64,000 nucleotides of DNA, taken from Bacillus luti. GTDB lineage: Bacteria > Bacillota > Bacilli > Bacillales > Bacillaceae_G. The stretch covers positions 1 through 64,000 of the forward strand of contig NZ_MACI01000006.1 in the NCBI RefSeq assembly GCF_001884105.1. The letters are read 5' to 3'. The position numbers and the translations under genes were made by a program. The notes below the pieces were generated by a model. The model was not told the DNA's origin, made no database searches, and was given only the letters and a program-made list of their open reading frames with translations. The number at the start of each line of letters is the position of its first letter. Position 1 is the stretch's first letter. Shown piece after piece: positions 1 to 7,843 of the stretch.

Positions 1-189
1 TTCTTTTTGCAAAGGCTGCAACTCTTTTTCTTGTGTTAATCCAGTGTACACCTGGCGTATATAAAAGTTTGTAGTGTTGTACATATTCTTAGCGTTATGA
101 CAACATTCTTGAAAATAAGAATACATACGATGCCCTTTTTTAATCAAAATTTGAAGAGTTTTATAGTTTGATGAATTTTCCTTTGTCAT
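1..189 (-). CDS. tnpB: TnpB (IS605/IS1341-type OrfB) N-terminus, cut by window edge
   Basis: The reverse strand reads 63 codons from an ATG at 189, preceded by a GGAGGTGAATAAA ribosome site, and stays open to base 1. The protein begins MTKENSSNYKTLQILIKKGH and continues with YSYFQECCHNAKNMYN, which I recognise as the N-terminal part of TnpB proteins in Bacillus IS605-type elements. TnpB proteins are RNA-guided nucleases related to Cas12 and have a RuvC core, which would lie beyond the window. The frame is intact as far as it can be read. No TnpA is visible next to it, so this may be an IS1341-like element with TnpB only. Confidence 0.75.
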   Translation of the reverse strand, partial: MTKENSSNYKTLQILIKKGHRMYSYFQECCHNAKNMYNTTNFYIRQVYTGLTQEKELQPLQKE

Positions 190-330
190 TTTATTCACCT
201 CCTTGTTAAGGATATTATAGCAAAAGAGAACATACGTTTCTTCTTTTTTCTTGAAAATAAAATATGTCTTTCGATTCACCTCACCACCTTCACTTACGTT
301 TAGAGGTGGGAGTCCTCTCGAAAGACATGA
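190..330 (-). mobile_element. 5' end of the IS605-type element, with terminal hairpin
   Basis: Upstream of tnpB there is an inverted repeat, ATGTCTTTCGA at 264-274 and TCGAAAGACAT at 318-328, with an inner CACCTC/GAGGTG pairing. Subterminal hairpins of this kind mark the ends of IS200/IS605 elements, which move as single strands without terminal inverted repeats or target duplications. The exact cleavage site cannot be fixed from one end. Confidence 0.55.
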
Positions 331-334
331 TAGA

Positions 335-360
335 AAAAGGCATGATTTCTCATGCCTTTT
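335..360 (-). terminator. Rho-independent terminator of the FtsX-like gene
   Basis: AAAAGGCATGA (335-345) and TCATGCCTTTT (350-360) form an 11-bp stem with a 4-nt loop. On the reverse strand it ends in a T run directly after the stop codon of the gene at 350-925. Confidence 0.75.
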
Positions 361-925
361 CCTTGAAATGAAACGAATTTTTATCTTGTAAACTTTGAAC
401 AAATCGAAAACATTGCACCATCGATAATAGAAGGATAACGATCATAATTATACTAACTACTACTATTGCATATATTGTAATCGGTGCACTATTTATCCCT
501 TGTATTCCTGCTATTTTCATAAAGATAATCGTAAATAATTTTAAAAATAACATCCCATTAACTAATCCAAAAACAAACGCCGTTCCATAAATAAATAATT
601 GCTCCTGACATAATAAACATAGCACTTCATTTCTCTTCCTATTCACTGCTACATAAGATTTAACTTCTTCTTTCCTCACTTGCAGAAGAGAATAAGTCAT
701 TTTATATGTAATAAACATACATATGAAAATGACTACGATAAACAGCGTGTAAAAACACATTTGAAATACAAGTGTATCCCCTAATTCCCCAACGGCTACT
801 TCATTAAATTGTAGCGATACCATAAAAAATAAAATTATAGTACTCATAGCAATCCACATAAATTGCTTCATCCTTTTGGCAGCAAATGTTCTTATATTTT
901 TTCTCGCTAACCGATATAAAGACAT
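350..925 (-). CDS. FtsX-like ABC permease half, membrane protein
   Basis: This 191-residue protein has a basic N-terminus (MSLYRLARKNIR) followed by about four hydrophobic segments near residues 21-37, 53-75, 108-135 and 148-172. The order of N-terminal helix, extracytoplasmic segment, helix, a basic loop with KEEVKSYVAVNRKR and two more helices resembles the first FtsX domain of BceB-type permeases, where the loop typically reads like 'KKEFGLLMILGMSKKQ'. Such permeases are normally about 600 residues with an adjacent ATPase. Neither the second half nor an ATPase is present, so it may be a remnant or a stand-alone small protein. The family assignment is by pattern only. Confidence 0.5.
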   Translation of the reverse strand: MSLYRLARKNIRTFAAKRMKQFMWIAMSTIILFFMVSLQFNEVAVGELGDTLVFQMCFYTLFIVVIFICMFITYKMTYSLLQVRKEEVKSYVAVNRKRNEVLCLLCQEQLFIYGTAFVFGLVNGMLFLKLFTIIFMKIAGIQGINSAPITIYAIVVVSIIMIVILLLSMVQCFRFVQSLQDKNSFHFKEKA

Positions 926-1094
926 AAATTTCTTCCCCTACCTTATAACATACGCATTCTATACTACTAGTGTATAAAAATATGACATTTTAAACATCGC
1001 ACTACAATCTGAATCTTTTCTAAGCCTTTAGTCCTAGAAAATAAAATGGTTAAAATTCCATTTATATACTACAATTGTAAAAAGGAGGGGTTAT

Positions 1095-1694
1095 ATGCGT
1101 GTGAAATTGCTGTTTATTCTTTCTTTATTACTTTTCACTAGTTGTAATCCATTAAAAAATAGTGAAGGTTCCACTGTTAAACCACATAAGTTAACAAAAG
1201 AGCAATCTGACATTTTACAAATGACTCCTATAGGTGAAGGAAATAGAATGTTTTATGATGTTACAATCAAAAATAATAAAGATGAACTTCAGGCTAAAAT
1301 TGAATATTATCAAAATGGTAAAAAAGTAAAAGAAATCGCGAACATAGCTGCATCATATTTTGTAGAAAAGAAAATAAAACTTTCTTTCATAGCACCAAAT
1401 CTCCAATTGAATAACAATATACATGTAAAAGGTCAATGGTATATTAATATTGACGGTGGTTCCACGCTTGTTCCTGAAGATGAGCCACCAAACGTAAATA
1501 GTTCTGCAACTACTACAATTCAATCTGCAAAAAGTTTAAGATACAATCAAAAAACAATTTTAGCTGCTGTAATCCAATCAAGTAAAGAAACTGTAAGCGT
1601 AAATGCAATTGATGAAGAAACAGGTATTGACGCACTCTTAAAAGAAAATGAGCACGTTTATCTATTTAGTATTGAGCTAAAAAAAGTACAATAA
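1095..1694 (+). CDS. Putative lipoprotein of unknown function
   Basis: The 199-residue product starts after a strong AAAGGAGGGG site. Its N-terminus (MRVKLLFILSLLLFTSC) is a lipoprotein signal with the probable lipidated cysteine at residue 17. The mature part is hydrophilic and predicted to be extracellular. A stretch around residues 55-120 (YDVTIKNNKDELQAKIEYYQ, then a KKIKLSF strand) looks like a beta-sandwich. I recognise no catalytic motif. It stands alone between a convergent LysR gene and a divergent membrane-protein gene and has its own terminator, so it is probably a single-gene transcript. Confidence 0.7.
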   Translation: MRVKLLFILSLLLFTSCNPLKNSEGSTVKPHKLTKEQSDILQMTPIGEGNRMFYDVTIKNNKDELQAKIEYYQNGKKVKEIANIAASYFVEKKIKLSFIAPNLQLNNNIHVKGQWYINIDGGSTLVPEDEPPNVNSSATTTIQSAKSLRYNQKTILAAVIQSSKETVSVNAIDEETGIDALLKENEHVYLFSIELKKVQ

Positions 1695-1726
1695 AGCGGA
1701 AATGCAATTTAGTGCATTTCCGCTTT
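1693..1726 (+). terminator. Intrinsic terminator after the lipoprotein gene
   Basis: AAAGCGGAAATGCA and TGCATTTCCGCTTT form a 14-bp perfect stem with a 6-nt loop. It lies between two convergent genes and may work in both directions. Confidence 0.8.
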
Positions 1727-1777
1727 ATTGTTTAACAAGGTGTACTTTTATATATCTGAATTAAACCGTTACTGTTA

Positions 1778-2677
1778 TTACGCATCTTCTACTTCTATTC
1801 TTTTCTTCTCTCTTGCAATTTTTAAAAACTCTAAAAGCTCTGGATTGCTATTCATTTTTTTGTAAGCCACTGACATTTCTGCCACAAAATTAGAATCATA
1901 TAGCTCTTTATATACAACTTCTGTTTTATATAATTTATTTGCCGATACAGGTATGACTGTAATTCCAATCCCTGCTGCTACAAGCCCCATAACAGTTTGG
2001 TATTCTGTTGCTTCTTGTACAATGCGTGGACTAAATCCAACTTCTCTGCAAAGAGATAAAATTGTATCGTACAATGCTGGCCAGACTGGTCTTGTAATAA
2101 ATACAAATGGCTCATCTCGTAAATCTTCTATATGTATTTCATCTTTCTCTGCAAGCGGATGTGCCTTTGGTAAACATAAAGTACAAGACAACTTTTGAAT
2201 TGGTTCTAATTCTAGTAATTGCGTTGAAATTGGTGGACGTAAAAAGCCAATATCAATACGATTATCATGAAGTGCATGAACTTGATCTGGCGTAGACAAT
2301 TCATGTAATGCAACAGATACTCTCGGAAATTTCTTTCTATACTCCCTAACGATAGATGGTAAAATATCATATATCGCCGCTCCTACAAAACCAATTGAAA
2401 GTGATCCTACTTCGCCCCTTTGTGCACTTTGTGCAACTTCTACTGCTTTTTCAATTTGTTCAAACGCTTTTTTCACTTCTTTTAAAAACATTTCTCCTGC
2501 TTCTGTTAATTCAACTTTTCTCTTTGTTCTTGAAAATAACATAACTCCCATTTCTTTTTCTAATTGCTGAATTTGCTGACTAAGCGGTGGTTGTGTCATT
2601 TGTAAACGAGCAGCCGCTCGTCCAAAGTGCAACTCTTCTGCCACTACAACAAAATATTGCAAATGCCGTAATTCCAT
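1778..2677 (-). CDS. cidR: LysR-family regulator, CidR-like
   Basis: This is a LysR-type regulator of about 299 residues. The N-terminal winged helix-turn-helix is clear (LQYFVVVAEELHFGRAAARL, then TQPPLSQQIQQLEKEMG). The C-terminal effector domain spans roughly residues 90-290. I place the start at the ATG at 2677 because AAGGGTG lies six bases upstream; an in-frame GTG at 2695 lacks such a site. It is divergent from the cidA/cidB pair, the arrangement known for CidR, which in staphylococci and Bacillus activates the holin-like operon in response to overflow metabolism (pyruvate/acetate). The assignment rests on family plus context. Confidence 0.8.
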   Translation of the reverse strand: MELRHLQYFVVVAEELHFGRAAARLQMTQPPLSQQIQQLEKEMGVMLFSRTKRKVELTEAGEMFLKEVKKAFEQIEKAVEVAQSAQRGEVGSLSIGFVGAAIYDILPSIVREYRKKFPRVSVALHELSTPDQVHALHDNRIDIGFLRPPISTQLLELEPIQKLSCTLCLPKAHPLAEKDEIHIEDLRDEPFVFITRPVWPALYDTILSLCREVGFSPRIVQEATEYQTVMGLVAAGIGITVIPVSANKLYKTEVVYKELYDSNFVAEMSVAYKKMNSNPELLEFLKIAREKKRIEVEDA

Positions 2678-2710
2678 TTTGGACACCCTTTTCACTTTCG
2701 ATTAATACAT

Positions 2711-2744
2711 CTAATATATTAATAACACATAATTTATATATTAG
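2711..2744. promoter_or_regulatory. Inverted repeat in the cidR-cidA gap, candidate LysR operator
   Basis: CTAATATAT (2711-2719) and ATATATTAG (2736-2744) are perfect inverted arms separated by 16 bp, in the divergent promoter region. LysR proteins bind interrupted dyads of this kind. The AT-rich arms make chance occurrence possible. Confidence 0.45.
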
Positions 2745-2829
2745 ACAAATTTTTTGAATGAACGTATAGTAGAAATTGTTAATTCTTTTTTGCAATTTTT
2801 ATGTAAAAAAAGAAAGAGGTGGTTACTGT

Positions 2830-3195
2830 ATGAAATGGTGGAAGTTAAGCGGACAAATTTTATTACTATTTTGTTTCGCTTGGACAGGTGAATGGATTGC
2901 AAAACAGGCACACCTCCCAGTTCCAGGAAGTATAATCGGGATTTTTCTATTATTAATCTCATTAAAATTTAACATAGTTAAAAAAGAGTGGATACAAGAC
3001 GGTGCTGATTTTTTATTAAAAGAACTTATTTTATTTTTCATTCCTTCTGCAGTCGCTGTCATACGCTACAAAGATACATTATCACAATATGGAATCGATC
3101 TCATTTTGATTATTATGATTAGTACACTTTGCGTTACTCTCGTTACAGGACTTTTAACAGAATTGCTACTTAAGCGGAAAGGATCAACACAATGA
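2830..3195 (+). CDS. cidA: Holin-like protein CidA/LrgA family
   Basis: The product has 121 residues, the usual CidA length in this group. It has four hydrophobic segments and the family signature [19 protein letters not shown] near residues 27-45. I chose the ATG at 2830 because AGAGGTGG lies upstream; the frame is open further 5' but has no ribosome site there. CidA proteins are small membrane oligomers likened to phage holins and linked to control of autolysis, and to pyruvate or acetate movement in newer work. The TGA overlaps the cidB ATG by four bases, which implies translational coupling. Confidence 0.88.
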   Translation: MKWWKLSGQILLLFCFAWTGEWIAKQAHLPVPGSIIGIFLLLISLKFNIVKKEWIQDGADFLLKELILFFIPSAVAVIRYKDTLSQYGIDLILIIMISTLCVTLVTGLLTELLLKRKGSTQ

Positions 3196-3869
3196 TCGGC
3201 TTTCTTTGTTTACTATTAACACTATTCACATATTGGATATCAAAAAAATTATATCAGCGCTGGAATTGGAGTTTACTTTCTCCTCTTCTTGTTTGTCCCA
3301 TTATTTTAATTGCTTTATTGCTTGGATTAGATACACCTTATGAAACATATGAATCTGGTGGTCAATGGCTAACAGAATTATTAAAACCTGCAACAGTTGC
3401 TTTTGCATGGCCAATCTATAAATACTTTGATTTACTAAAGAAACATGGCGTAGCCATCTTACTTAATGTCATTGTCGGTTCATTTTTATCAGTTATTACT
3501 TCAGCACTACTAGCGAATTTTTTTCAAATCGATGCAACACTAGAACATAGTTTAGCCCCACACATTGTAACGACACCGATCGCAATGGCAATCTCAGAAA
3601 TGATTGGTGGTATGTCACAATTAACAGCAGTATTTGTCGTTTTAACTGCGTTAACAGGAGCATTGCTTGGTCCATCTCTTATACGTATATGCCGCATTAA
3701 AACTGCGCTCGCAAAAGGCATTATGTTAGGTACAAGCGCAAATGGAACAGGTACATCAAAAGCGTTTGAAATCGGTCCTGTTGAAGGAACAATTGCCAGT
3801 TTATCCATGCTTTTAACAGCAGGAGCTAGTTTAGTTATCGTTCCGCTTTTCTTATCGTGGATACATTAA
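3192..3869 (+). CDS. cidB: CidB/LrgB family membrane protein
   Basis: This is a 225-residue polytopic protein of the LrgB family (usual length about 230). The family-typical segment [20 protein letters not shown] and the later run [20 protein letters not shown] (near residues 181-200) are clear. It acts with CidA as the holin/antiholin-like pair. The gene overlaps cidA by four bases and ends at a palindromic terminator shared with the convergent Nudix gene. Confidence 0.88.
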   Translation: MIGFLCLLLTLFTYWISKKLYQRWNWSLLSPLLVCPIILIALLLGLDTPYETYESGGQWLTELLKPATVAFAWPIYKYFDLLKKHGVAILLNVIVGSFLSVITSALLANFFQIDATLEHSLAPHIVTTPIAMAISEMIGGMSQLTAVFVVLTALTGALLGPSLIRICRIKTALAKGIMLGTSANGTGTSKAFEIGPVEGTIASLSMLLTAGASLVIVPLFLSWIH

Positions 3870-3897
3870 AAAGCAAGTATTTAAATACTTGCTTTTT
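3868..3897. terminator. Bidirectional terminator between cidB and the Nudix gene
   Basis: This is a perfect 30-bp palindrome with AAAAAGCAAGTATTT as one half. It gives a stem with T runs on both strands and serves both converging genes. Confidence 0.85.
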
Positions 3898-4294
3898 TAT
3901 TTATATATTGGCATATTAACTCATAATCCTCTGGAAAAGCTAACGATAATGTTTCAACTTCACGTATTCCTTTCCAAGCAATTTCATGTATTAACTCATC
4001 AGGGTCTTGTATGTTCATATTACCACCTGTTTTTTCTACAAAGTAATAATGAACATAGACGGGAATTCCATATGTAATACCTTCTTTTTCGTATATTTTA
4101 TTTACAACTTCCACACTATAACCTGTTTCCTCCCAAACTTCTCGGATACAACATTCTTCTAGTGTTTCTCCTTTTTCAAGTCCTCCACTTGGGACAGACC
4201 ACCTTTTTTCTTCTCCCTTTTGTCCTTGCAATACCATTAAAACTTCATTTCTTTCATTTACACATATAGCTGCTGCACCTATCCATCTCTCCAT
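3881..4294 (-). CDS. Nudix hydrolase
   Basis: This small (about 137-residue) Nudix protein has a complete box: G, five residues, E, seven residues, then REVWEETGY at about residues 37-59 of the chosen start. The acidic residues coordinate the metal that cleaves a nucleoside-diphosphate-linked substrate. The substrate cannot be told from sequence. I start it at the ATG at 4294, seven bases after GGAGG; an ATG two codons upstream lies too close to that site. It is monocistronic and converges on cidB. Confidence 0.82.
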   Translation of the reverse strand: MERWIGAAAICVNERNEVLMVLQGQKGEEKRWSVPSGGLEKGETLEECCIREVWEETGYSVEVVNKIYEKEGITYGIPVYVHYYFVEKTGGNMNIQDPDELIHEIAWKGIREVETLSLAFPEDYELICQYINKKASI

Positions 4295-4435
4295 GTACAT
4301 CCCTCCCCTACAAAAATTCGCCTTCTTTATCTTTTTCTCCTTGAAAAAAGAGGAAAAAAGTAAACTAATGACGAAAAATCACATTAACTTCATAGACAAT
4401 CCCTTCTTAGAAATTAAAAACGGAAGGATGAAAAT

Positions 4436-4636
4436 ATGATTTCTAAATATGTTGTGGAATGTGTCTTTTGTGAAGAAAATCGAAAACCTCGACAAGCTAT
4501 CGTCACAGTTCCCGCCACTACTCAGCTACTAGCCATTGAAAAAGTGCGTGCGGAATGTAAACGTCGTTTCGGAAAAGCTTTATTATTGCAAACAGAAATT
4601 AAAGAAGAAATAATTTTTGAACAAAAAGAAAGCTGA
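4436..4636 (+). CDS. Small conserved-looking hypothetical protein
   Basis: This 66-residue protein follows a GGAAGG ribosome site. It starts MISKYVVECVFCEENRKPRQ, with a CxFC cysteine pair at residues 9 and 12 that could bind metal or be redox-active, and has a basic middle (VRAECKRRFGKALLL). No signal peptide or membrane segment is seen. I do not recognise the family. It is followed immediately by a strong terminator, so it is probably a real single-gene transcript. Confidence 0.55.
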   Translation: MISKYVVECVFCEENRKPRQAIVTVPATTQLLAIEKVRAECKRRFGKALLLQTEIKEEIIFEQKES

Positions 4637-4655
4637 CCATCAACTGGTCAGCTTT
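4629..4655 (+). terminator. Intrinsic terminator after the 66-residue gene
   Basis: AAAGCTGACCA and TGGTCAGCTTT form an 11-bp perfect stem with a 5-nt loop, overlapping the stop codon. Confidence 0.8.
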
Positions 4656-4951
4656 CATATCCGATCATATTTTCACATGAAGATTAGGGGCATCCTCTTT
4701 AAGGATCGGGATTTTTCCATTATGTACGTTCCATAATGGTCATCGAACAATATATTTCTATACAATTAAATATTGAATAGAATAGGGCAAAACTTGTTCG
4801 CATTTTTAGAAAAGGGATAGGGATATAATTCAAGTAGTACTTCGAATACTCGAACTTTACACTCATTATATTAAAGCAAATCTTTTCATATGGGAAATAT
4901 GAATTACTTACATAATTCAGTCGTAAAACATATTAGTTTGCTATATTATTT
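4656..4951. other. Gene-free stretch with small inverted repeats
   Basis: I see no convincing reading frame here. The stretch holds the dyad CCATTATG (4717-4724) / CATAATGG (4732-4739), a weaker ATCCT/AGGAT dyad just before it that is followed by GGGATTTTT, and a weak GAATTA/TAATTC stem near 4902-4919 that may end the TauE-type gene. It could hide a small RNA, but nothing identifies one. Confidence 0.3.
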
Positions 4952-5707
4952 TTATTCCATCAATAACATACATCCAGCTAAAACTGGTGTCATAACCATT
5001 GATAACTTCAAAAGCATGTGTGGTGCATAATTCGTAAACTTCGCACCGATATACGCTCCTAACATCGTCCCAATTAATACTTGCAATAACAATATAAAAT
5101 CTAAATACCCTTCTGAACTATATCCAAGCCCGCCTCCAATCGCAATCGGCAATATAACAAGCATAGTCGTTCCTACAGATTGCTGAATCGTTAATCCTAA
5201 TAGAACCATTAATCCAAGTTGAATAAATGGTGCAGAACCAATCCCGAATGAACCAGCCAGTATTCCAGTGACTAATCCAAGACATATACATTTCATTATG
5301 TATTCTTTCGAAAAATCTTTAATTTCTGCTAAAAGTAATTCTTCCCTATTTTGAAACTTAATTAATTTAATACACATAAAAATTGCAGATAAAAATAACA
5401 TCCCAGCTGTAAACCAATGAAGAAGGTGTGCTGGTATAAGTGAACCAAACTTAGAACCAATATAAGAACCAAACGCCCCAAATCCACCAACAATCCCGCC
5501 TATAATAAATACAACATTTCCTTCACGATAATGACTTATAACCCCAGATAATGTCGTAAATGCCATAGCTGTTAAAGATGTTGCAAGAGCAACGTGGATA
5601 GGAATATGGAATACTAAAGTGAGTATCGCGATAATAAAACCGGCTCCCCCAGCCCCAACGAACCCTAATAAAATCCCCATCACTAACATCGTTATAATAA
5701 TTGCCAC
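4952..5707 (-). CDS. TSUP family permease (TauE/SafE-like)
   Basis: This is a 251-residue protein with about eight hydrophobic segments in two related halves. Each half begins with a glycine-rich motif (LLGFVGAGGAGFIIAILTLV near the start, ILAGSFGIGSAPFIQLGLM near residue 150), the signature of TauE/SafE exporters of sulfite, sulfonates or other organic anions. The start is a GTG with GGAGGGGGAG upstream. No sulfur-metabolism neighbour is present, so the substrate is not inferable. Confidence 0.8.
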   Translation of the reverse strand: MAIIITMLVMGILLGFVGAGGAGFIIAILTLVFHIPIHVALATSLTAMAFTTLSGVISHYREGNVVFIIGGIVGGFGAFGSYIGSKFGSLIPAHLLHWFTAGMLFLSAIFMCIKLIKFQNREELLLAEIKDFSKEYIMKCICLGLVTGILAGSFGIGSAPFIQLGLMVLLGLTIQQSVGTTMLVILPIAIGGGLGYSSEGYLDFILLLQVLIGTMLGAYIGAKFTNYAPHMLLKLSMVMTPVLAGCMLLME

Positions 5708-5761
5708 ATGCTCCCCCTCCAGTACCCCAATTATCTACTATACGCTCTCTTGCACACAAAT

Positions 5762-5788
5762 AAAAAGCATCCTAGCCGGATGCTTTTT
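5762..5788. terminator. Terminator between the BC1881-like ORF and the TauE-type gene
   Basis: AAAAAGCATCC (5762-5772) and GGATGCTTTTT (5778-5788) form an 11-bp stem with a 5-nt loop and T runs on both strands. It follows the small ORF at 5816-5962. Confidence 0.8.
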
Positions 5789-5815
5789 ATACATTTCTAT
5801 ATTGATAGTATGTAC

Positions 5816-5962
5816 TTAATCTTGATTAATCAAAATAACAGCAGGACCCGCTACTACTACTCCAGCTACTTCTATCTTTTCAAATTCCTTTACGGTAATA
5901 GATATAACTCCTTCTCTTTCCATCAATTCTTTACTCAGGACATCAGTCGGTATTGCTTTCAC
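5816..5962 (-). CDS. BC1881-family small protein
   Basis: This 48-residue ORF starts at a GTG eight bases after AGGAGGTAA. It reads MKAIPTDVLSKELMEREGVI and ends with VVVAGPAVILINQD. The opening MKxIPT.vL..EL..REGV and the final GPAVI.IN.D match what I remember of the BC1881 family, small proteins common in Bacillus phages and prophages. Function is unknown. It is flanked by a terminator and no other phage gene is nearby, so it may be an isolated remnant that is still translated. Confidence 0.65.
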   Translation of the reverse strand: MKAIPTDVLSKELMEREGVISITVKEFEKIEVAGVVVAGPAVILINQD

Positions 5963-6099
5963 CGTCTTACCTCCTTTTCATTTTATAAAGTGCTACAAAA
6001 AATAACCCAATGCATCTATATATATGCATCACCTCCGCTTTCATTCCTTATTCCCCTCAAAATTCACATTCCCTTTCTATAGCATATTGAAAAATAAAA

Positions 6100-6126
6100 A
6101 AGAAGTTATACAATTTATAACTTCTT
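6100..6126 (-). terminator. Terminator of the 6139-6642 gene
   Basis: AAGAAGTTATA (6100-6110) and TATAACTTCTT (6116-6126) form an 11-bp stem, followed on the reverse strand by a T-rich tail. Confidence 0.75.
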
Positions 6127-6138
6127 CCTCTCACTATA

Positions 6139-6642
6139 TTAATCTCGCTGCACCTTATATTCTATAACATTCCCATCATTATCAAATTGTAAAACAAGAC
6201 GTTCACTATCTATTGAAATGAAGCCACGCTCATTTCCAAGATAATACGAAGTGGTAGCTCCCACTTCCTCATTTCTTGTTTCAGTAGGATCTCCTAACAA
6301 TTTTATAATTTCTTCGTTTGATTTTCCTATTAATTTGTATTTTTGTAATAAGTCATCTACCATATGTACCCGCTTATCCGCATCATTTAACCATCGATTT
6401 TGATTAAACTTTGATGTATATTCATTTACACCTAATTGTACGGTACACACTATTAATGGAATAAGCGCTATTATCATTACACTTAACACTTGCTTCTTTT
6501 CTTTATTACGATTTACTGAAACATGTATAATAGCCCACTGAATCATAACTAATAAAACAAATGGCATGACTACTACAAGAATACTATTTACGCTTAATGA
6601 CATATGAACTATATCCATAACAAAAATAAATATAAGATACAT
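6139..6642 (-). CDS. Membrane protein with C-terminal SmpA/OmlA-like domain, function unknown
   Basis: The product has about 167 residues, with three hydrophobic segments in the first 85 and a soluble C-terminal half. That half, IGKSNEEIIKLLGDPTETRN followed by SYYLGNERGF and LVLQFDNDGNVIEY, has the pattern 'G.s..ev..lLG.P' plus 'l.v.Fd..g.v' of the BamE/SmpA-like fold, common in Gram-positive membrane proteins of unknown role. No good ribosome site is visible; I use the ATG at 6642, while an in-frame TTG at 6654 is possible. It lies downstream of the NERD gene, 68 bases away, and may be co-transcribed. Confidence 0.6.
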   Translation of the reverse strand: MYLIFIFVMDIVHMSLSVNSILVVVMPFVLLVMIQWAIIHVSVNRNKEKKQVLSVMIIALIPLIVCTVQLGVNEYTSKFNQNRWLNDADKRVHMVDDLLQKYKLIGKSNEEIIKLLGDPTETRNEEVGATTSYYLGNERGFISIDSERLVLQFDNDGNVIEYKVQRD

Positions 6643-6710
6643 TACTACATACAAACAAAAATAAACATACAGAATGCCGCGTAATATAGCGTTCAGAAAA
6701 ATTTCTCCTT

Positions 6711-7730
6711 TTAATTCATTTTATAACTCATCCGGCTAATCATTTCTCGAATCATTTCTAATTCTTGTTCTGTATATACTACTTTCCCTGTTAAAATTTC
6801 ATTTCTGAAGAACGTTACAATTTGCTCCCTATCTTTTAATCTCGGCGTTTCTTCTTCAGAAAGATCTATCAATTCTTTGCCACTTTCATTGTAAAAATAT
6901 ACAACTGGCTTTACATTTTCTTTTACAATATCAACTTGTATTTCTTTCAATCGATTGTATAAAATGTGAGATAATTCCTTCGCTCTACATACTGGATTCC
7001 CTTCATTTTTCACTTGTAGCGTTAATGAATCTGCACCTGTAATCCATTCAAACGTCTCTTCTTTCTCAACATCTTGTTGATACTTACCAATTTCATCAAT
7101 CATAAATGAATATATATTAGCATTTTCTTTCGTTAAACCATGAATTAACTTCCCTGTCCATTCTTTCGTCTCAAGTAGATATATGCCCGTTTTACTTAAG
7201 ACAAGATGATGAATTCGAAAATCATTTCCTCCACGCTGATTTCTAACAAAAATGTTCGGTATAATATGAAATTCATTATCTACTATTATTCCTTGCTCTA
7301 CGAATCCTCGTTTCATATAATATAATGTTTCGTGTGTATTCACTTCAGCACCATTTTTAGTATACTCTCGTAAATCCGCAATTAGCTTTTGAAACATATG
7401 TATTTCATTACTATGTTTATCTTGCATTTCACTACGTTCTTTACTATGTTGTATAGCTAACTGATTTTTCATCATACGCATATTTTCAAGTTCTCTATTT
7501 GCACTTACTTGTAAATCATTGTATTTCTTCTGTTCCATATTTTTCAATGTATTTTGTTGTTCTTTATGTTCTGTAACCGTAGCTGCAATTTCATTTTCAT
7601 ACGTTTCAATTGCTTGCTTCTTTTCAAATTCCACTTGCTGACTCTCTGATTCTAACTGTTTATTTTTATAAAACAGTACGAACACTCCAGCTAATAATAA
7701 TAAAATTATACCTATTAGCACATAATCCAT
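6711..7730 (-). CDS. NERD domain protein, membrane-anchored with coiled coil
   Basis: This 339-residue protein starts with a single transmembrane helix (residues 3-20, YVLIGIILLLLAGVFVLFY). A long charged coiled coil follows to about residue 120, rich in E, K and Q. The NERD (nuclease-related) domain spans roughly residues 130-250, with the core FRIHHLVLSKTGIYLLETKEWTGKL resembling the family's 'DHvvis..Giy.iE.K.w.G'. The E-x-K is the restriction-endonuclease-like acidic/lysine pair. NERD proteins are often plasmid- or phage-associated and their role is not settled; nuclease activity is only predicted. The likely topology is a cytoplasmic domain tethered to the membrane. Confidence 0.78.
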   Translation of the reverse strand: MDYVLIGIILLLLAGVFVLFYKNKQLESESQQVEFEKKQAIETYENEIAATVTEHKEQQNTLKNMEQKKYNDLQVSANRELENMRMMKNQLAIQHSKERSEMQDKHSNEIHMFQKLIADLREYTKNGAEVNTHETLYYMKRGFVEQGIIVDNEFHIIPNIFVRNQRGGNDFRIHHLVLSKTGIYLLETKEWTGKLIHGLTKENANIYSFMIDEIGKYQQDVEKEETFEWITGADSLTLQVKNEGNPVCRAKELSHILYNRLKEIQVDIVKENVKPVVYFYNESGKELIDLSEEETPRLKDREQIVTFFRNEILTGKVVYTEQELEMIREMISRMSYKMN

Positions 7731-7813
7731 AGTTCGACTCCTTTTATATACATATTTCTACTATATTATACTATGTTATCGATATATATTTTGTAGAAAT
7801 TTCACGTGCAATC

Positions 7814-7843
7814 AAAAGACCTTGTAACTCTACAAGGCCTTTT
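7814..7843 (-). terminator. Terminator of the ABC exporter operon
   Basis: AAAAGACCTTGTA and TACAAGGCCTTTT pair with one mismatch around a 4-nt loop at the 3' end of the second exporter gene. Confidence 0.75.

Noticed and set aside
5970-6035. A 20-codon reading frame on the reverse strand (MHIYRCIGLFFVALYKMKRR) whose stop overlaps the ribosome site of the BC1881-like gene.
   Set aside because: Its GGAGG is only two bases before the ATG, and the frame lies over an ATGCAT palindrome. I cannot tell it from chance.
5708-6082. A 124-residue open frame on the forward strand.
   Set aside because: It runs antisense through the BC1881-like gene and its terminator, has odd composition and lacks a ribosome site.
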